Assembly: GCF_001704415.2 (NCBI RefSeq)
Contig: NC_030836.1
Coordinates: 26,076,001 to 26,140,000, forward strand
Origin: Capra hircus
Taxonomy: Eukaryota > Chordata > Mammalia > Artiodactyla > Bovidae
Direction of reading: 5' to 3'
Length of the DNA: 64,000 nucleotides
Positions 1-11,899 of the stretch are shown piece by piece. Each line of letters opens with the position of its first letter. Position 1 is the stretch's first letter. The translations under genes were made by a program, and so were the position numbers. The notes under the pieces were generated by a model. That model was given only the letters and a program-made list of their open reading frames with translations, had not been told where the DNA came from and ran no database searches.

Positions 1-228
1 CATGAACTGCAGCACACGAAGCTTCCCTGTCCTTCACCATCTCCCAGAGCGTGCTCAAACTCATGCCCATTGAGTCAATGATGCCATTCAACCATCTCAT
101 CTTCTGTCGTCCCCTTCTCCTCCTGCTGCCAATCTTTGTCGGCATCAGGGTCTTTCCAATGAGTTAGCTCTTTGCATCAGGTGGCCAATGTATTGGAGCT
201 TCAACTTCAGCATCATTCCTTCCAGTGA
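1..228 (-). mobile_element. BovB LINE fragment, 3' part, cut by window edge
   Basis: The + strand reads as the reverse complement of the BovB 3' region, with the same word order as the better preserved copies at 41421-41937 and 55364-56008 (CTCCCAGAGC, CTCATCTTCTGTCGTCCCC, GGTGGCCAA..TATTGGAGC). The (ACTGA)n tail would lie to the left of the window. The element stops near 228, so it is 5'-truncated. It sits inside the inverted copy C and interrupts it. Confidence 0.85.
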
Positions 229-700
229 ATACCACAAATTTAGTAGCATAAAGCAATTCAAATTACTGTCTTACAGTTTTTTGAGTAAGTTAAGAGCAGG
301 TTAAAAATCTAAACTCCATCCAGAATCCCTACAACCTCCCATATGATCCAGAAAATGGCAACCCTCACAACACTGCTGGCCTCATGCTTGTCTTCTTTAA
401 GACAGTTTTTCATGAGGCTTTGAGAACATAAACTTAATATGTGTTATCCCAACCACAGTCCCTGGGTAGGGACTGTTTTCTAATATACTGATACATATTA
501 CTATCTTAAATATATGTGTATTCTTTAGTGTTGGCTTTGTTAGAGATGATATTCCTCCCCCCATCTTCCACTCCTCATAAATCTAGGTGATACTCCCAGA
601 AGAGAAGACAATTCTGTCAAGTATTTGATTCTTATTTAAAACTTACTACCTGTGACAAGAAAGAGAGAGCCAACATAAGAGAAAAGAACATATGCCAGCT

Positions 701-714
701 TGAAGTCAAGAAAA
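701..714 (-). other. Empty target site of the shared BovB
   Basis: On the minus strand this reads TTCTTGACTTCAAG without interruption. In copies A and B the same spot (TTCTTGATATT or TTCTTGACATT) is split by a BovB flanked by duplicated target sites. This is the pre-insertion state of that locus. Confidence 0.75.
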
Positions 715-1233
715 GTTGGAATTGTGTACAATGGAAAGTGAGGCAGAAATGATGTTTGTAACTTAATGCAATACTGTCGAGGTCAGGGTTATTATGAATT
801 ATTTTTTGAGGGAAGACTCACCAAGATAGGAGAATTGAGGATATCTACTCTTAGCAAAGCCTATACAAAATGATTCTGATCTGCAGATAGTGTGATTTAA
901 GCTACATTAAATCTATATTTTTCATATAAAAGAATAAATAACAGAGTCAGAGTTACCCTATATATGTATAGACAGATATCAGAACTCAAAAAATGGAACA
1001 AATGTATCTCTAAAGTTTCTACTGTACCAGTGGGATCCCATCACCAGCATAAATCACAGTCATGTTAGATAACATACGAAAATTTTCATCAGGTGAATTG
1101 CAAGGTAGCCTGAGACCTAAGTCAGGAATATCATTGAGAGTATGTATTTGACTTCTCTGTCCATGCAATAGCAACTTAGTCCCTATTCGTCGGTCCTTAT
1201 TACCATTTCATATATTCATCTATGTATTTTATG

Positions 1234-2171
1234 TTGTGAACAATGCAGGGCTTAGTGGCACCAACTTCTCACCCAGCCCCTGCACAGTCAAAAATCCATA
1301 TAAAACTTTGACTTCCCAGAAACTTAATGACCAATAATCTACCGCTAACCTTCCCTTACTGATACATAGCAATCAATTAACAAATATTTTGTATGTTATA
1401 TGTACCATATACTATACTTGTATAATAAACTAAAGAAAAGAAAATATTATAAAGAAAATTATAAGAAAATACTCTTACTGTACTGTATTTATGGATGCTG
1501 CAAGTTTATGTCAACTGTTTACAAAAGGAATCACCTGTTTTAGCGCTATATTAATGTCTTTTAGGATGGAAGACACTGTAGGCGTTACTCATATCACTAA
1601 TATTAGACATCAAAATGAAAAGATAAGTAAAAAAGAAATTCACATTTACTTACAGCAAAACAATTCACGCAGTGATAATGAAGATGTAGCTAAATGATTG
1701 CTTCAAGGTAGCCTAGTCCATTCACTAATGAATGAATTGTTAGAAAACTCTTATGTGATACAGTATTACAGCTATATTCATTGTACAATATTAACAACAT
1801 TGTTATAAAAAAAACACACGTATCTGTGATGATAGGCTAACGTACTTTCTTCCATTATGATGAAGAGAGGCATTCTGTATGGGAATGTAAGTCTTTGAAA
1901 GTAAAGTTGTGAAATGGTGCAAAAGCTAACACAATATTAGTTTTATGTTAAATGTCACTCATCTTCACCTCTTTAAGGATATGCTAGTATCTACGTATGT
2001 TTTATGTATTCATGACATACCTAACAGTTTCTTAATTTTTTTGATATTTCTAGGCTATAATTTCTAGGTGATTTTTTTCAAATTGTTGCAATCTCCAAAA
2101 ACTTACCAATATATTTATTGAAAAACTCTAAATGGATGAGTGCTCAAACTTGTTTTATTCAAGGTTTAACC
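1234..2171. mobile_element. Tigger/MER2-like DNA transposon (non-autonomous, decayed)
   Basis: The left end reads GTTGTGAACAATGCAGGGCT and the right end reads TTGTTTTATTCAAGGTTTAA. These are imperfect inverted ends of the MER2/Tigger kind (TTGAACAAC.. and ..GTTGTTCAAGG). Internal landmarks are recalled from that family: AACAAATATTTTGTATGTTATATG near 1380 and GACATACCTAACAGTTTCTT near 2014. The 68-codon open frame inside it (1491-1697) is not a recognised transposase piece. The element is present only in copy C. Confidence 0.6.
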
Positions 2172-2175
2172 ATAT

Positions 2176-2222
2176 GTGTGTGTTGTGTATGTCTTTGTGT
2201 GTGTGTGTATACATATATGAGA
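2176..2222. repeat. (TG)n / (TA)n simple repeat
   Basis: Imperfect TGTG tract ending in ATACATATATGAGAGAG. It corresponds to the CA/TA tract at 15625-15690 in copy A and 27960-28037 in copy B, read on the opposite strand. Confidence 0.75.
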
Positions 2223-2939
2223 GAGACTTGATGACTACATTTAGACGGAAGTCTAAGAATCCCCAAGTAACTTAACTCTGAATAAGTTTAAGAAGGGAAA
2301 CAAGAGGAAATAAGAGAATTACAGCTTTCTAAGAACTCACCTTCTAGTATGTGATTCATTTCAGTATAAGACTGATCTGTGCTTTTGGTGGTTGTTGTTT
2401 ATACCAAAATCTTACTTCCTACATGCTATGTTGAGATACTTGTTTGCAGGTTACAACTAAAGGAACAGATACTCCTGTGATTGCTCAGTGAGAAAGAGTG
2501 CTTGATTTCTGTTCAAGAACCCCACTAGTTTAAATGCAGAGAATGGGAACTAACACAGCTGGATGGGTAGGAGATTATTTTGATTTAGTGTCTCAAGGGA
2601 TAGGATTACTCTTGAGTCTTCAGGTTCCCTTGATGAGCAGAACAGCAGAAAGATTAATAACAGGTTTTTAATAATCATGCATATTTCTCCTATGTGCTGG
2701 TTACTTGAATCATCTTGAGAAGAGTTCATTCTTTCAGAAACTAATATTTGTACCTAAGAAGAAAGAAGGATCCAATTACCCCATCCCCTCAAAGGGGATG
2801 CAGGTAGACTCGTAACTGTTTTCTCTCAACTTAAAATGGTCCAGAAATTATAACTCTCATCACCTGCTGCCACTCTTCATCTCACTGTCTCTCTTCCACC
2901 ATCTTTTTCAGGTGGCTTAAAACATCTACATTTCCAAAG

Positions 2940-3310
2940 ATTTTTTATTATTTAGAATTTTAGAAAGACTTTTCCTATAGATAATTATTTCCAAGTTGAT
3001 AATTAACAATAATAAGATTCTATTGCTGACACATGGTTTATGATGGCATGACAACTGAAAGCCAACAGAATATCCCCAAGGAGGAATGGGTGAACAAAAT
3101 ATGCTACATTATAAAATACCAAGCAGATGTTTAAAAGATTGTAAAAACAGCAGTTAACTTTGTAGGATTTCCATGAGATATTTTCATGGGGACATATGTG
3201 GTGCACAGAGTGTAGATAACATTGTGCCATTTTTGTAAAGAAAACAATGACAGTTTCTATATCATAAAAGTATTGATAAAGGAGCAGAAAAACATAATTA
3301 TTAAACTAGT
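2940..3310 (+). mobile_element. Old LINE 3'-end fragment, family uncertain
   Basis: Contains GGAATGGGTGAACAAAATATG, then TACATTATAAAATACCAAGCAG and CATTTTTGTAAAGAAAAC in the order usual for the 3' region of ancient mammalian LINEs (an expedition of AATGGGTAAATAAA..GGTACAT..CCATTTTTGT). It is strongly diverged, so the subfamily cannot be named. Confidence 0.4.
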
Positions 3311-3918
3311 CTGGGGTCAAGGGGTGGGAGTGAAGGAAAACTAAAAAAATGCAAAAATGCAAAAATAATAACATAGCATATATGATATAATGTAATTGTA
3401 TTTAAATTATGTACATTATCATATGCATAAAGAAACCAGAAAATGTAAGAATTAGATATTGATCTACTGATTTCAGAGTGGCCCATAATATAATTTTTAA
3501 GTGAAAGAAAGAAGGGTAAACAAAATTTTATGTGTCAGCTAAAGCATACCATTATACTCTTTCTCATATACACTCACACATAACAACCCAGAAAAGCCAA
3601 AGAACCAAACTTGTAAAAGGAATAGGAAACTGGTCGAATTATTGCAAGATCATGCCAATGAATATCTGGTGAGGGTCCAATGCTATCTCCATGCAGTTTA
3701 GCCCCACAGAGGATCTCCACAAATGTAAACATCCTACAGCATGGTTGGCATGAAGTCAGTCCTGCCTTTCAAAACCAGATGTTGCCAGTGCTGTCACTGC
3801 GTCATCCAAATTCATTCTCCCTTATATGTGCTTGTTATTGCTGCTTGCTTCTGATGCAAAGTCAAGGTTGATAAATTTTGCTGTTCAAGGCTAGCTCCCA
3901 TACCCTTGTTCTGTATTT
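3311..3918. other. Non-repetitive spacer, nothing recognised
   Basis: AT-rich sequence with only short chance open frames. I see no coding, RNA-gene or repeat signature. Confidence 0.5.
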
Positions 3919-4223
3919 GCTGTGAAAGTGAAAGTCGCTCAGTCGTGTCTGACTCTTTGCTACCCTATGGACTATACAGTCCATGGAATTCTCAGGCCAG
4001 AATACTGGAGTGGGTAGCCAGTCCATTCTCCAGGGGATCTTCCCAACCCAGGGATCGAATCCAGGTCTCCCACATTGCAGGCAGATTCTTTACCAGCTGA
4101 GCAACCAGGGAAGCCCAAGAATACTGGAGTGGGGAGCCATTCCCTTCTATAGGGGATCTTCCCAACCCAGAAATCAACCCGGGGTTTCCTGCACTGCAGG
4201 CGGATTCTTTACCAGCTGAGCTA
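3919..4223 (-). mobile_element. Bov-tA-type SINE with duplicated tRNA-like head
   Basis: On the minus strand it begins in a tRNA-Glu-derived head (GCTCAGCTGGTAAAGAATC). The unit ending in CCAGCTGAG.. occurs twice (about 4115 and 4220 on +), followed by the Bov-A-type body ending at AAAGTCGCTCAGTCGTGTCTG. It is therefore a partial dimer. Confidence 0.85.
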
Positions 4224-4936
4224 TGTGAATGGGAAACTATCTGGTATTTTGGCTTCTATAGCAGAAAGCAGTACCACGTACACAGAGAGTATAGAAGATA
4301 CGCAGCCAAAATATATGAATAAGCAAATACATCTATAACAATCCATGACAGTTCACCACAAAGATCACATACATACTACCCCTTGGATTTATACACACAC
4401 AATATCAGCATCTAAAACAGTGCAAGTTAATTCCTCATGTCACTCCTTTCAGAGAAAATGTCATGCCCGTATATCACCGTTTATTTCATACAGATCAAAT
4501 CTGGAGTCTCAAAAAATGTATAGATGCATTTTGCCCATAAATCACAAAATGTGACACATGGATAAAATAATAAAGTTATCATGAACCTGTCTTATATGTG
4601 AAAATGGAGTGAATGGAGGGGAGAAAATTAAAACACAAAAGTAAATATACACTGAAACAATGTAGAAAACACATGGAGAAGGTTGGATACTAATTTTCCA
4701 AATGATTAGGAAGTAACAGCTTATATTCATGACACTCTCTTCTTCAACACTTAATAATCAGGAAATTCAACATGCCAGTGTTGCCAAAAAGGTGAATCAA
4801 ACCATTATTTCTACAACACACAAACATGTTTGAGCTTGCTAAATTAGGTTACAGTCATTTGCTATTAATTTTTCCTTCTGGATGTAGTCAAATGCAGAGG
4901 CATCCCATGGAGTCACCTAGATCCACTGTCTGGATT
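4224..4936. other. Unannotated spacer
   Basis: No gene or clear repeat is recognised. The short open frames on both strands have no family resemblance. Confidence 0.5.
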
Positions 4937-5170
4937 GGGCTTACCCAGTGGCTTAGTGGTAAAGAATTCCTCTCTATGCAGGAGATGCGGGAGATACAGG
5001 TTCAATCCCTAGGCCAGGAAGATCCCTTGGCAGAGGAATGGAAACCCATTCCAGTATTCTTGCCTGGAGAATTCTATGGACAGAAGAATTCTATGGACAG
5101 ATCCTGGTGGGCTACAGTCTATAGGGTCGCAAAGAGTTGGACATGACTGAAGCAACTGAGCACAGCACTG
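4937..5170 (+). mobile_element. Bov-tA SINE
   Basis: The tRNA-Glu-like head GGGCTTACCCAGTGGCTTAG is followed by a B-box-like GGTTCAATCCC and then the Bov-A body ending in GTTGGACATGACTGAAGCAA. An internal 17-bp tandem duplication (AAGAATTCTATGGACAG twice, about 5069-5101) is private to this copy. Confidence 0.85.
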
Positions 5171-5479
5171 CACTGTCTGAGTAAGGAAGAGGGCAAAGTA
5201 CAAAGTTAGTGCCTATGTGTTAGTACAATATCAGCATGTTGTTCAGTAGAGGGATAAAAGCCAGTCATTCTACAATTTTGTGTTCATATGGAAGGCCAGA
5301 TAACTCTTATAATACATTATGCCAAGAAAGTCTCTCCATATGAAAATAGGAAGGCATGTTTTCCCTTCTATATCAGGACCTCATTGAGATTATTTGAACT
5401 ATTTATTTAGTGCTTCAATAATAAAATGAAATAAAAGAAACTTCAGGATAAATTAGAAGTTTGTGGTTAATGTAAACAC

Positions 5480-5720
5480 CCTGCCATATATAAAAGAGAT
5501 AAATAACAAGGGCCTATTTTATAGAACAGTAACTATATTCAATATCTTATAATAACCTATAATGGAAAAGAATTTAAAAAAATATATATGCATATATACA
5601 TATATATGAATACACATATATGTATATATGCAACTAAATCACATTTTGTACCCCTGAAACTACCAAAACATTGTAAATTAACTATACTTCAGTATAAAGT
5701 GGTTAACAAAAAGAAACAAG
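5480..5720 (+). mobile_element. Artiodactyl L1 3'-end fragment
   Basis: Reads AACAAGGGCCTA..TATAGAACAGTAACTATATTCAATATC, a TA-rich internal stretch, then CATTGTAAATTAACTATACTTCA. This is the recalled 3' end of older artiodactyl L1s in sense orientation. It includes a (TA)n-rich tract at about 5580-5632. Confidence 0.65.
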
Positions 5721-6216
5721 TAAATAATAATAAACAAAACAAGCAAAAATAAATAAAAAACAAGATGAAAAATTCTGGCTTCTCCTTACCTAGTTCCCCA
5801 CAAATGTGGCCACAACCACATATTCAGCCCCAAAACCACTTTTTCTTTTTTTTGAGCATAATTACTTTTATTTTATTTTTAATATAAATTTATTTATTTT
5901 AATTGGAGGCTAATTACTTTACAATATTGTATTGATTTTTTCATACATCAACATGAATGCACCACGAGTGTACACGTGTTCCCCATACTGAACCCCCCTC
6001 CCTCCCCATACCATCCCTCTGGGTCATCCCAGGGCACCAGCCTCGAGCATCCTATATCATGCATCGAACCTGGACTGGCGATTCGTTTCATGTATAATAG
6101 TATACATGTTTTAATGCTATTCTCCCAAATCATCCCACCCCTCTGCCTATCCCACGGAGTCCAAAAGACTATTTTATACATTTGTGTCTCTTTTGCTGTC
6201 TTGCATTTCTTTGGAG

Positions 6217-6485
6217 GGAATGATGCTGAGGCTGAAACTCCAGTACTTTGGCCACCTCATGCGAAGAGTTGACTTATTGGGAAAGACTCTGATGCTGGGA
6301 GGGATTGGGGGCAAGAGGAGAAGGGGACAACAGAGGATGAGATGGCTGGAAGGCATCACTGACTCGATGGACGTGAGTCTGGGTGAACTCTGGGAGTTGG
6401 TGATGGACAGGGAGGCCTGGCATGCTGCGATTCATGGGGTCGCAAAGAATTGGACATGACTGAGTGACTGAACTGAACTGAACTG
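6217..6485 (+). mobile_element. BovB 3'-end insertion nested in L1 3' UTR
   Basis: Sense BovB from GGGAATGATGCTGAGGCTGA to a four-fold AACTG tail. The L1 text CTTGCAT / ACAGGG is split by it. The frame across it encodes the BovB ORF C-terminus (LKLQYFGHLMRRVD.. to GVAKNWT). Confidence 0.85.
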
Positions 6486-6837
6486 AACTGATACAGGGTT
6501 ATCATTACCGTCTTTCTAAATTCCATATATATGTGTTAGTATACTGTATTGGTGTTTTTCTTTCTGGTTTACTTCACTCTGTATAATAGGCTCCAGTTTC
6601 ATTCACCTCATTAGAACTGATTCAAATGTATTCTTTTTAATGGCTGAGTAATACACCATTGTGTATATGTACCACAGCTTTCTTATCCATCCATCTGCTG
6701 ATAGACATCTAGGTTGCTTCCATGTCCTGGCTATTATAAATAGTGCTGCGGTGAACATTGGGGTACACATGTCTCTTTCAATTCTGGTTTCCTCAGTGTG
6801 TATGCCCAGAAATGGGATTGCTGGGTCGTATACTCGA

Positions 6838-6962
6838 CGGATATGAGTCTGAGTGAACTCTGGGAGATGGTGATGGACAGGGAGGCCTGGCGTGCTGCAA
6901 TTCATGGGGTCACAAAGAGTCGGACACAACTGAGTGACTGAACTGAACTGAACTGAACTGAT
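6838..6962 (+). mobile_element. BovB 3'-tail insertion nested in L1 3' UTR
   Basis: A short 5'-truncated BovB starting near GGATATGAGTCTGAGTGAAC and ending in repeated GAACTGAACTG. The L1 text resumes at GGCAGTTCTAG. It is independent of the copy at 6217 because it carries its own tail. Confidence 0.8.
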
Positions 6963-9900
6963 GGCAGTTCTAGTTTCAATTTTTTAAGGAATTCCACACT
7001 GTTCTCCATAGTGGCTGTACTAGTTTGCATTCCCACCAACAGTGTAAGAGGATTCCCTTTTCTCCACACCCTCTCCAGCATTTATTGCTTGTAGACTTTT
7101 GGATCGCAGCCATTCTGACTGGTGTGAAATGGTACCTCATTGTGGTTTTGATTTGCATTTCTCTGATAATGAGTGATATTGAGCATCTTTTCATGTATAT
7201 GTTAGCTATCTGTATGTCTTCTTTGGATAAATGTCTGTTTAGTTCTTTGGCCCATTTTTTGATTGAGTCATTTATTTCTCTGGAACTGAGCTGCAGGAGT
7301 TGCTTGTATAATTTTGAGATTAGTTCTTTGGCAGTTGCTTCATTTGCTGTTATTTTCTCCCATTCTGAAGGCTGTCTTTTCGCCTTGCTTAGAGTTTCCT
7401 TTGTTGTGCAGAAGTTTTTAATTTTAATTAGATCCCATTTGTTTATTTTTGCTTTTATTTCCAATATTCTGGGAGGTGGATCGTAGAGGATCCTGCTGTG
7501 ATTTATGTCAGAGAGTTTTTTGCCTATGTTCTCCTCTAGGAGTTCTATAGTTTCTGGTCTTACGTTTAGATCTTTAATCCATTCTGAGTTTATTTTTGGA
7601 ATGGAGAAGGAAATGGCAACCTACTCCAGTACTATTGGCTGGAAAATTCCATGGATGGAGGAGCCTGGTAGGCTACAGTCCATGGGGTAGCAACGAGTTG
7701 GACACAACTGAGCGACTTCACTTTCTTTCTTTCTATAGTTCGTTTGGAGAAGGAAATGGCAACCCAATCCAGTGTTCTTGCCTGGAGAATCCCATGGACG
7801 GAAGGCTGGTGGGCTACAGTCTATGGGGTTGCAAAGAGTCGGACATGACTAAGCAACTAACACACACACACGGTGTTAGAAAGTGTTCTAGTTTCATTTT
7901 TGTACAAGTGGTTGACCAGTTTTCCCAGCAACACTTGTTAAAGAGATTGTCTTTACTCCATTGTATATTCTTGCCTCCTTTGTTGAAGATAAGGTGTCCA
8001 TATGTGTGTGGATTTATCTCTGGGCTTTCTATTTTGTTCCATTGATCTATATTTCTGTCTTTGTGCCAGTACCATACTGTCTTGATGACTGTGGCTTTGT
8101 AGTAAAGCCTGAAGTCAGGCAGGTTGATTCCTCCAGTTCCATTCTTCTTTCTCAACATTGTTTTGGCTATTCGAGGTTTTTTGTATTTCCGTACAAATTG
8201 TGAAATTATTTTTTCTAGCTCTGTGAAAAATACCGTTGGTAGCTTGATAGGGATTGCATTGAATCTATAGATTGCTTTGGGTAGTATACTCATTTTCACT
8301 ATATTGATTCTTCCAACCCATGAACATGATATATTTCTCCATCTATTAGTGTCCTCTTTGATTTCTTTCATCAGTGTTTTATAGTTTTCTATATATAGGT
8401 CTTTAGTTTCTTTAGGTAGATATATTCCTAAGTATTTTATTCTTTTCGTTGCAATGGTGAATGGAATTGTTTCCTTAATTTCTTTTTCTACTTTCTCATT
8501 ATTGTGTATAGGAATGCAAGGGATTTCTGTGTGTTGATTTTATATCCTGCAACTTTACTATATTCATTGATTAGCTCTAGTAATTTTCTGGTGGAGTCTT
8601 TAGGGTTTTCCATGTAGAGGATCATGTCATCTGCAAACAGTGAGAGTTTTACTTCTTCTTTTCCAATTTGGATTCCTTTTATTTCTTTTTCTGCTCTGAT
8701 TGCTGTGGCCAAAACTTCCAGAACTGTGTTGAATAGTAGCGGTGAAAGTGGGCACTCTTGTCTTGTTCCTGACTTTAAGGGAAATGCTTTCAATTTTTCA
8801 CCATTGAGGATAATGTTTGCTGTGGGTTTGTCATAGATAGCTTTTATTATGTTGAGGTATGTTCCTTCTATTCCTGCTTTCTGGAGAGTTTTTATCATAA
8901 ATCGATGTTGAATTTTGTCAAAGGCTTTCTCTGCATCTATTGAGATAATCATATGGCTTTTATCTTTCAATTTGTTAATGTGGTGAATTACATTGATTGA
9001 TTTGTGGATATAGAAGAATCCTTGCATCCTTGGGATAAAGCCCACTTGGTCATGGTGTATGATCTTTTTAATGTGTTGTTGGATTCTGATTGCTAGAATT
9101 TTGTTAAGGATTTTTGCATCTATGTTCATCAGTGATATTGGCCTGTAGTTTTCTTTTTTTGTGGCATCTTTGTCAGGTGTTGGTGTTAGGGTGATGGTGG
9201 CCTCATAGAATGAGTTTGGAAGTTTACCTTCCTCTGCAATTTTCTGGAAGAGTTTGAGTAGAATAGGTGTTAGGTCTTCTTGAAATTTTTAATAGAATTC
9301 AGCTGTGAAGCCACCTGGACCTGGGCTTTTGTTTGTTGGAAGATTTCTGATCACAATTTCAATTTCAGTGCTTGTGATGGGTCTGTTAAGATTTTCTATT
9401 TCTTCCTGGTTCAGTTTTGGAAAGTTGTACTTTTCTAAGAATTTGTCCATTTATTCCACATTGTCCATTTTATTGGCATATAATTGCTGACAGTAGTCTC
9501 TTATGATCCTTTGTATTTCTGTGTTGTCTGTTGTGATCTCTCGATTTTCATTTCTAATTTTATTGATTTGGTTTTTCTCCCTTTCTTTCTTGATGAGTCT
9601 GGCTAATGGTTTGTCAATTTTATTTATCCTCTCAAAGAACCAGCTTTTGGCTTTGTTTATTTTTGCTATGGTCTCTTTTGTTTCTTTTGCATTTATTTCT
9701 GCCCTAATTTTTAAGATTTCTTTCCTTCTACTAACCCTGGGGTTCTCCAATTCTTCCTTTTCTAGTTGCTTTAGGTGTAGAGTTAGGTTATTTATTTGAC
9801 TTTTTTCTTGTTTCTTGAGGTATGCCTGTATTGCTATGAACCTTCCCCTTAGCACTGCTTTTACAGTGTCCCACAGGTTTTGGTTTGTTGTGTTTTCATT

Positions 9901-10755
9901 TTCATTCATTTCTATGCATATTTTGATTTCTTTTTTGATTTCTTCTGTGATTTGTTGGTTATTCAGCAGTGTGTTGTTCAGCCTCCATATGTTGGATATT
10001 TTAATAGTTTTTCTCCTGTAATTTAGATCTAATCTTACTGCACTGTGGTCATAAAAGATGCTTGGAATGATATCAATTTTTTTGAATTACCAAGGCTAGA
10101 TTTATGGCCCAGGATGTGATCTATCCTGGAGCAGGTTCCGTTGCACTGAGAAAAAGGTGAAATTCATTGTTTTGGGGTGAAATGTCCTATAACTATCAAT
10201 TAGGTCCAACTGGTGTATTGTATAATTTAAAGTTTGTGTTTCCTTGTTAATTTTCTGTTTAGTTGATTTATCCATAGGTGTGAGTGGAGGTATTAAAGCC
10301 TCCCATTATTATGGTGTTATTGTTAATTTCCCCTTTCATACTTGTTAGCATTTGTCTTACATATTGCAGTGCTCCTATGTTGGGTGCATATATATATGTT
10401 GGGTGCATAACTGTTATATCTTCTTCTTGGATTGATCCTTTGATCATTATGTAATGACCTTCTTTGTCTCTTTTCATAGCCTTTGTTTAAAAGTCTATTT
10501 TATCTGATATGAGTATTGCTACTCCTGCTTTCTTTTGGTCTCTATTTGCGTGAAATATCTTTTTCCAGCCCTTCACTTTCAGTCTGTATGTGTCCCTTGT
10601 TTTGAGGTGGGTCTCTTGTAGACAACATATATAGGGGTCTTGTTTTTGTATCTATTCAGCCAGTCTTTGTCTTTTGGTTGGGGCATTCAACCCATTTATG
10701 TTTAAGGTAATTATTGATAAGTATGATCCTGTTGCCATTTACTTTATTGTTTTGT
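6963..10755 (-). pseudogene. L1 ORF2 remnant (endonuclease-reverse transcriptase)
   Basis: Minus-strand frames carry recognisable L1 ORF2p pieces in the right order. The endonuclease end lies at 10268-10477 (GGFNTSTHTYG near its end), a linker region at 9451-9909, the reverse transcriptase at 8488-9129 and the C-terminal part at 7814-8371 and 6976-7464. The RT piece keeps the catalytic-type motif FADDMILYMENP. Stops, frameshifts and two SINE insertions separate the pieces, so no full ORF2 protein can be made. This is retrotransposon, not host gene, content. Confidence 0.85.
7597..7873 (+). mobile_element. Two Bov-A-type SINE units nested in L1 ORF2
   Basis: Two tandem monomers (about 7597-7738 and 7744-7873) each start GGAGAAGGAAATGGCAACC. 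They end in GACTT..CTTTCTTTC and in CTAACACACACACAC respectively. L1 text resumes at GGTGTTAGAAAGTG. Confidence 0.85.
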
Positions 10756-10789
10756 GTTCAAGTTTATACACCCTTTCTTTGTTTCCTGT

Positions 10790-11500
10790 CTAGAGAAGAT
10801 CTTTTAGCATTTGTTGGAGAGCTGGTTTGGTGGTGCTGAATTCTGTCAGCTTTTGCTTGTCTGTAAAGCTTTTGATTTCTCCTTCATATTTGAATGAGAT
10901 CCTTGCTGGGTACAGTAATCTGGGCTGTAGGTTATTTTCTTTCATCACTTTACGTATGTCCTGCCATTCCCTCCTGGTCTGAAGAGTTTCTATTGAAAGA
11001 TCTGCAGTTATCCTTATGGGAATCCCCTTGTGTGTTATTTGTTGTTTTTCCCTTGCTGCTTTTAATATTTGTTCTTTGTGTTTGATATTTGTTAATTTGA
11101 TTAACATGTGTCTTGGGGTGTTTTGCCTTGGGTTTATCCTGTTTGGGACTCTCTGGGTTTCTTGCACTTGGGTGATAATTTCCATCCCCATTTTAGGGAA
11201 GTTTTCAACTATTATCTCCTCCAGTATTTTCTCATGGTCTTTCTTTTTGTCTGCTTCTTCTGGGACTCCTATGATTCGCATGTTGGGGTATTTAACATCG
11301 TCCTAGAGGTCTCTGAGATTGTCCTCATTTCTTTTAATTCGTTTTTATTTTTTCCTCTCTGGCTCACTTATTTCTACCTTTCTATCTTCTACCTCACTTA
11401 TCTTATCTTCTGCCTCCCTTATTCTACTGTTGGTTCCCTTCCAGACTGTTTTTTAATCTCATTTATTGCATTATTCATTATATATTGACTCTTTTTAAAT
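10790..11500 (-). pseudogene. L1 ORF1 remnant (RNA-binding protein, C-terminal half)
   Basis: The minus-strand frame 10790-11281 gives 163 residues typical of the L1 ORF1p RRM and C-terminal domain. Landmarks are MRIIGVPEE at the start, PRHMLIKL in the middle and ITADLSIETLQTRREWQDI toward the C-terminus. The coiled-coil N-terminal half lies upstream (to about 11.9 kb on +) and is interrupted by a SINE at 11508-11765. This piece is unusually intact compared with ORF2. Confidence 0.85.
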
Positions 11501-11507
11501 TTCTTCT

Positions 11508-11765
11508 GCTGCTACTGCTAAGTCGCTTCAGTCGCAACCCCATAGATGGCAGCCCACCAGGTTCCCCCTTCCCTGGGATTCTCCAGGCAAGAACACTGGA
11601 GTGGGTTGCCATTTCCTTCTCCAATGCATAAAAGTGAAAAGGGAAAGTGAAGTGGCTCAGTCGTGTCTGACTCCTAGCGATCCCAGGGACTGCAGCCCAC
11701 CAGGCTCCTCTGTCCATGGGATTTTCCAGGCAAGAGTACTGGAGTGGGGTGCCATTGTCTTCCCT
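11508..11765 (-). mobile_element. Bov-A2 SINE dimer nested in L1
   Basis: On + it starts with (TGC)n-like CTGCTGCTACTGCTAAGTCG, the reverse complement of the AGCAGCAG tail. It contains two Bov-A monomers separated at TGCATAAAAGTG and ends GGGGTGCCATTG. Confidence 0.88.
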
Positions 11766-11899
11766 TGCATCTTCTCAATCCTTATCCACAGGCTATTTAT
11801 CTGTAACTCCATTTTGTTTTCAAGATTTTGGATCATTTTCACTACCATTATTCGGAATTCTTTATCAGGTAGATAAAGAATTCCCTATCTCATTCTCTT

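Larger units (their letters stand above)
229..2900 (-). repeat. Inverted diverged copy (copy C) of the OR10G upstream segment
   Basis: Read as reverse complement, this stretch follows copies A and B block by block. Bases 300-480 match about 19680-19860, 540-730 match 19470-19590 joined directly to 16500-16520, 880-1190 match 15720-16000, 2280-2350 match 15415-15480, 2480-2660 match 15010-15200, and about 2660-2850 match 14850-15000. Identity looks like roughly 70-80% by eye. It lacks the 3-kb BovB present in both A and B and carries a Tigger-like element they lack. The gene-proximal part would lie to the left of the window. Its outer limit near 2900 is uncertain. Confidence 0.8.

Noticed and set aside
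1491..1697. Possible transposase or host exon
   Set aside because: A 68-codon frame inside a decayed Tigger/MER2-like element. No recognisable transposase motif.
7814..9129. Functional reverse transcriptase gene
   Set aside because: L1 ORF2 remnant. The FADD motif is kept, but the reading frame is broken by stops and SINEs.
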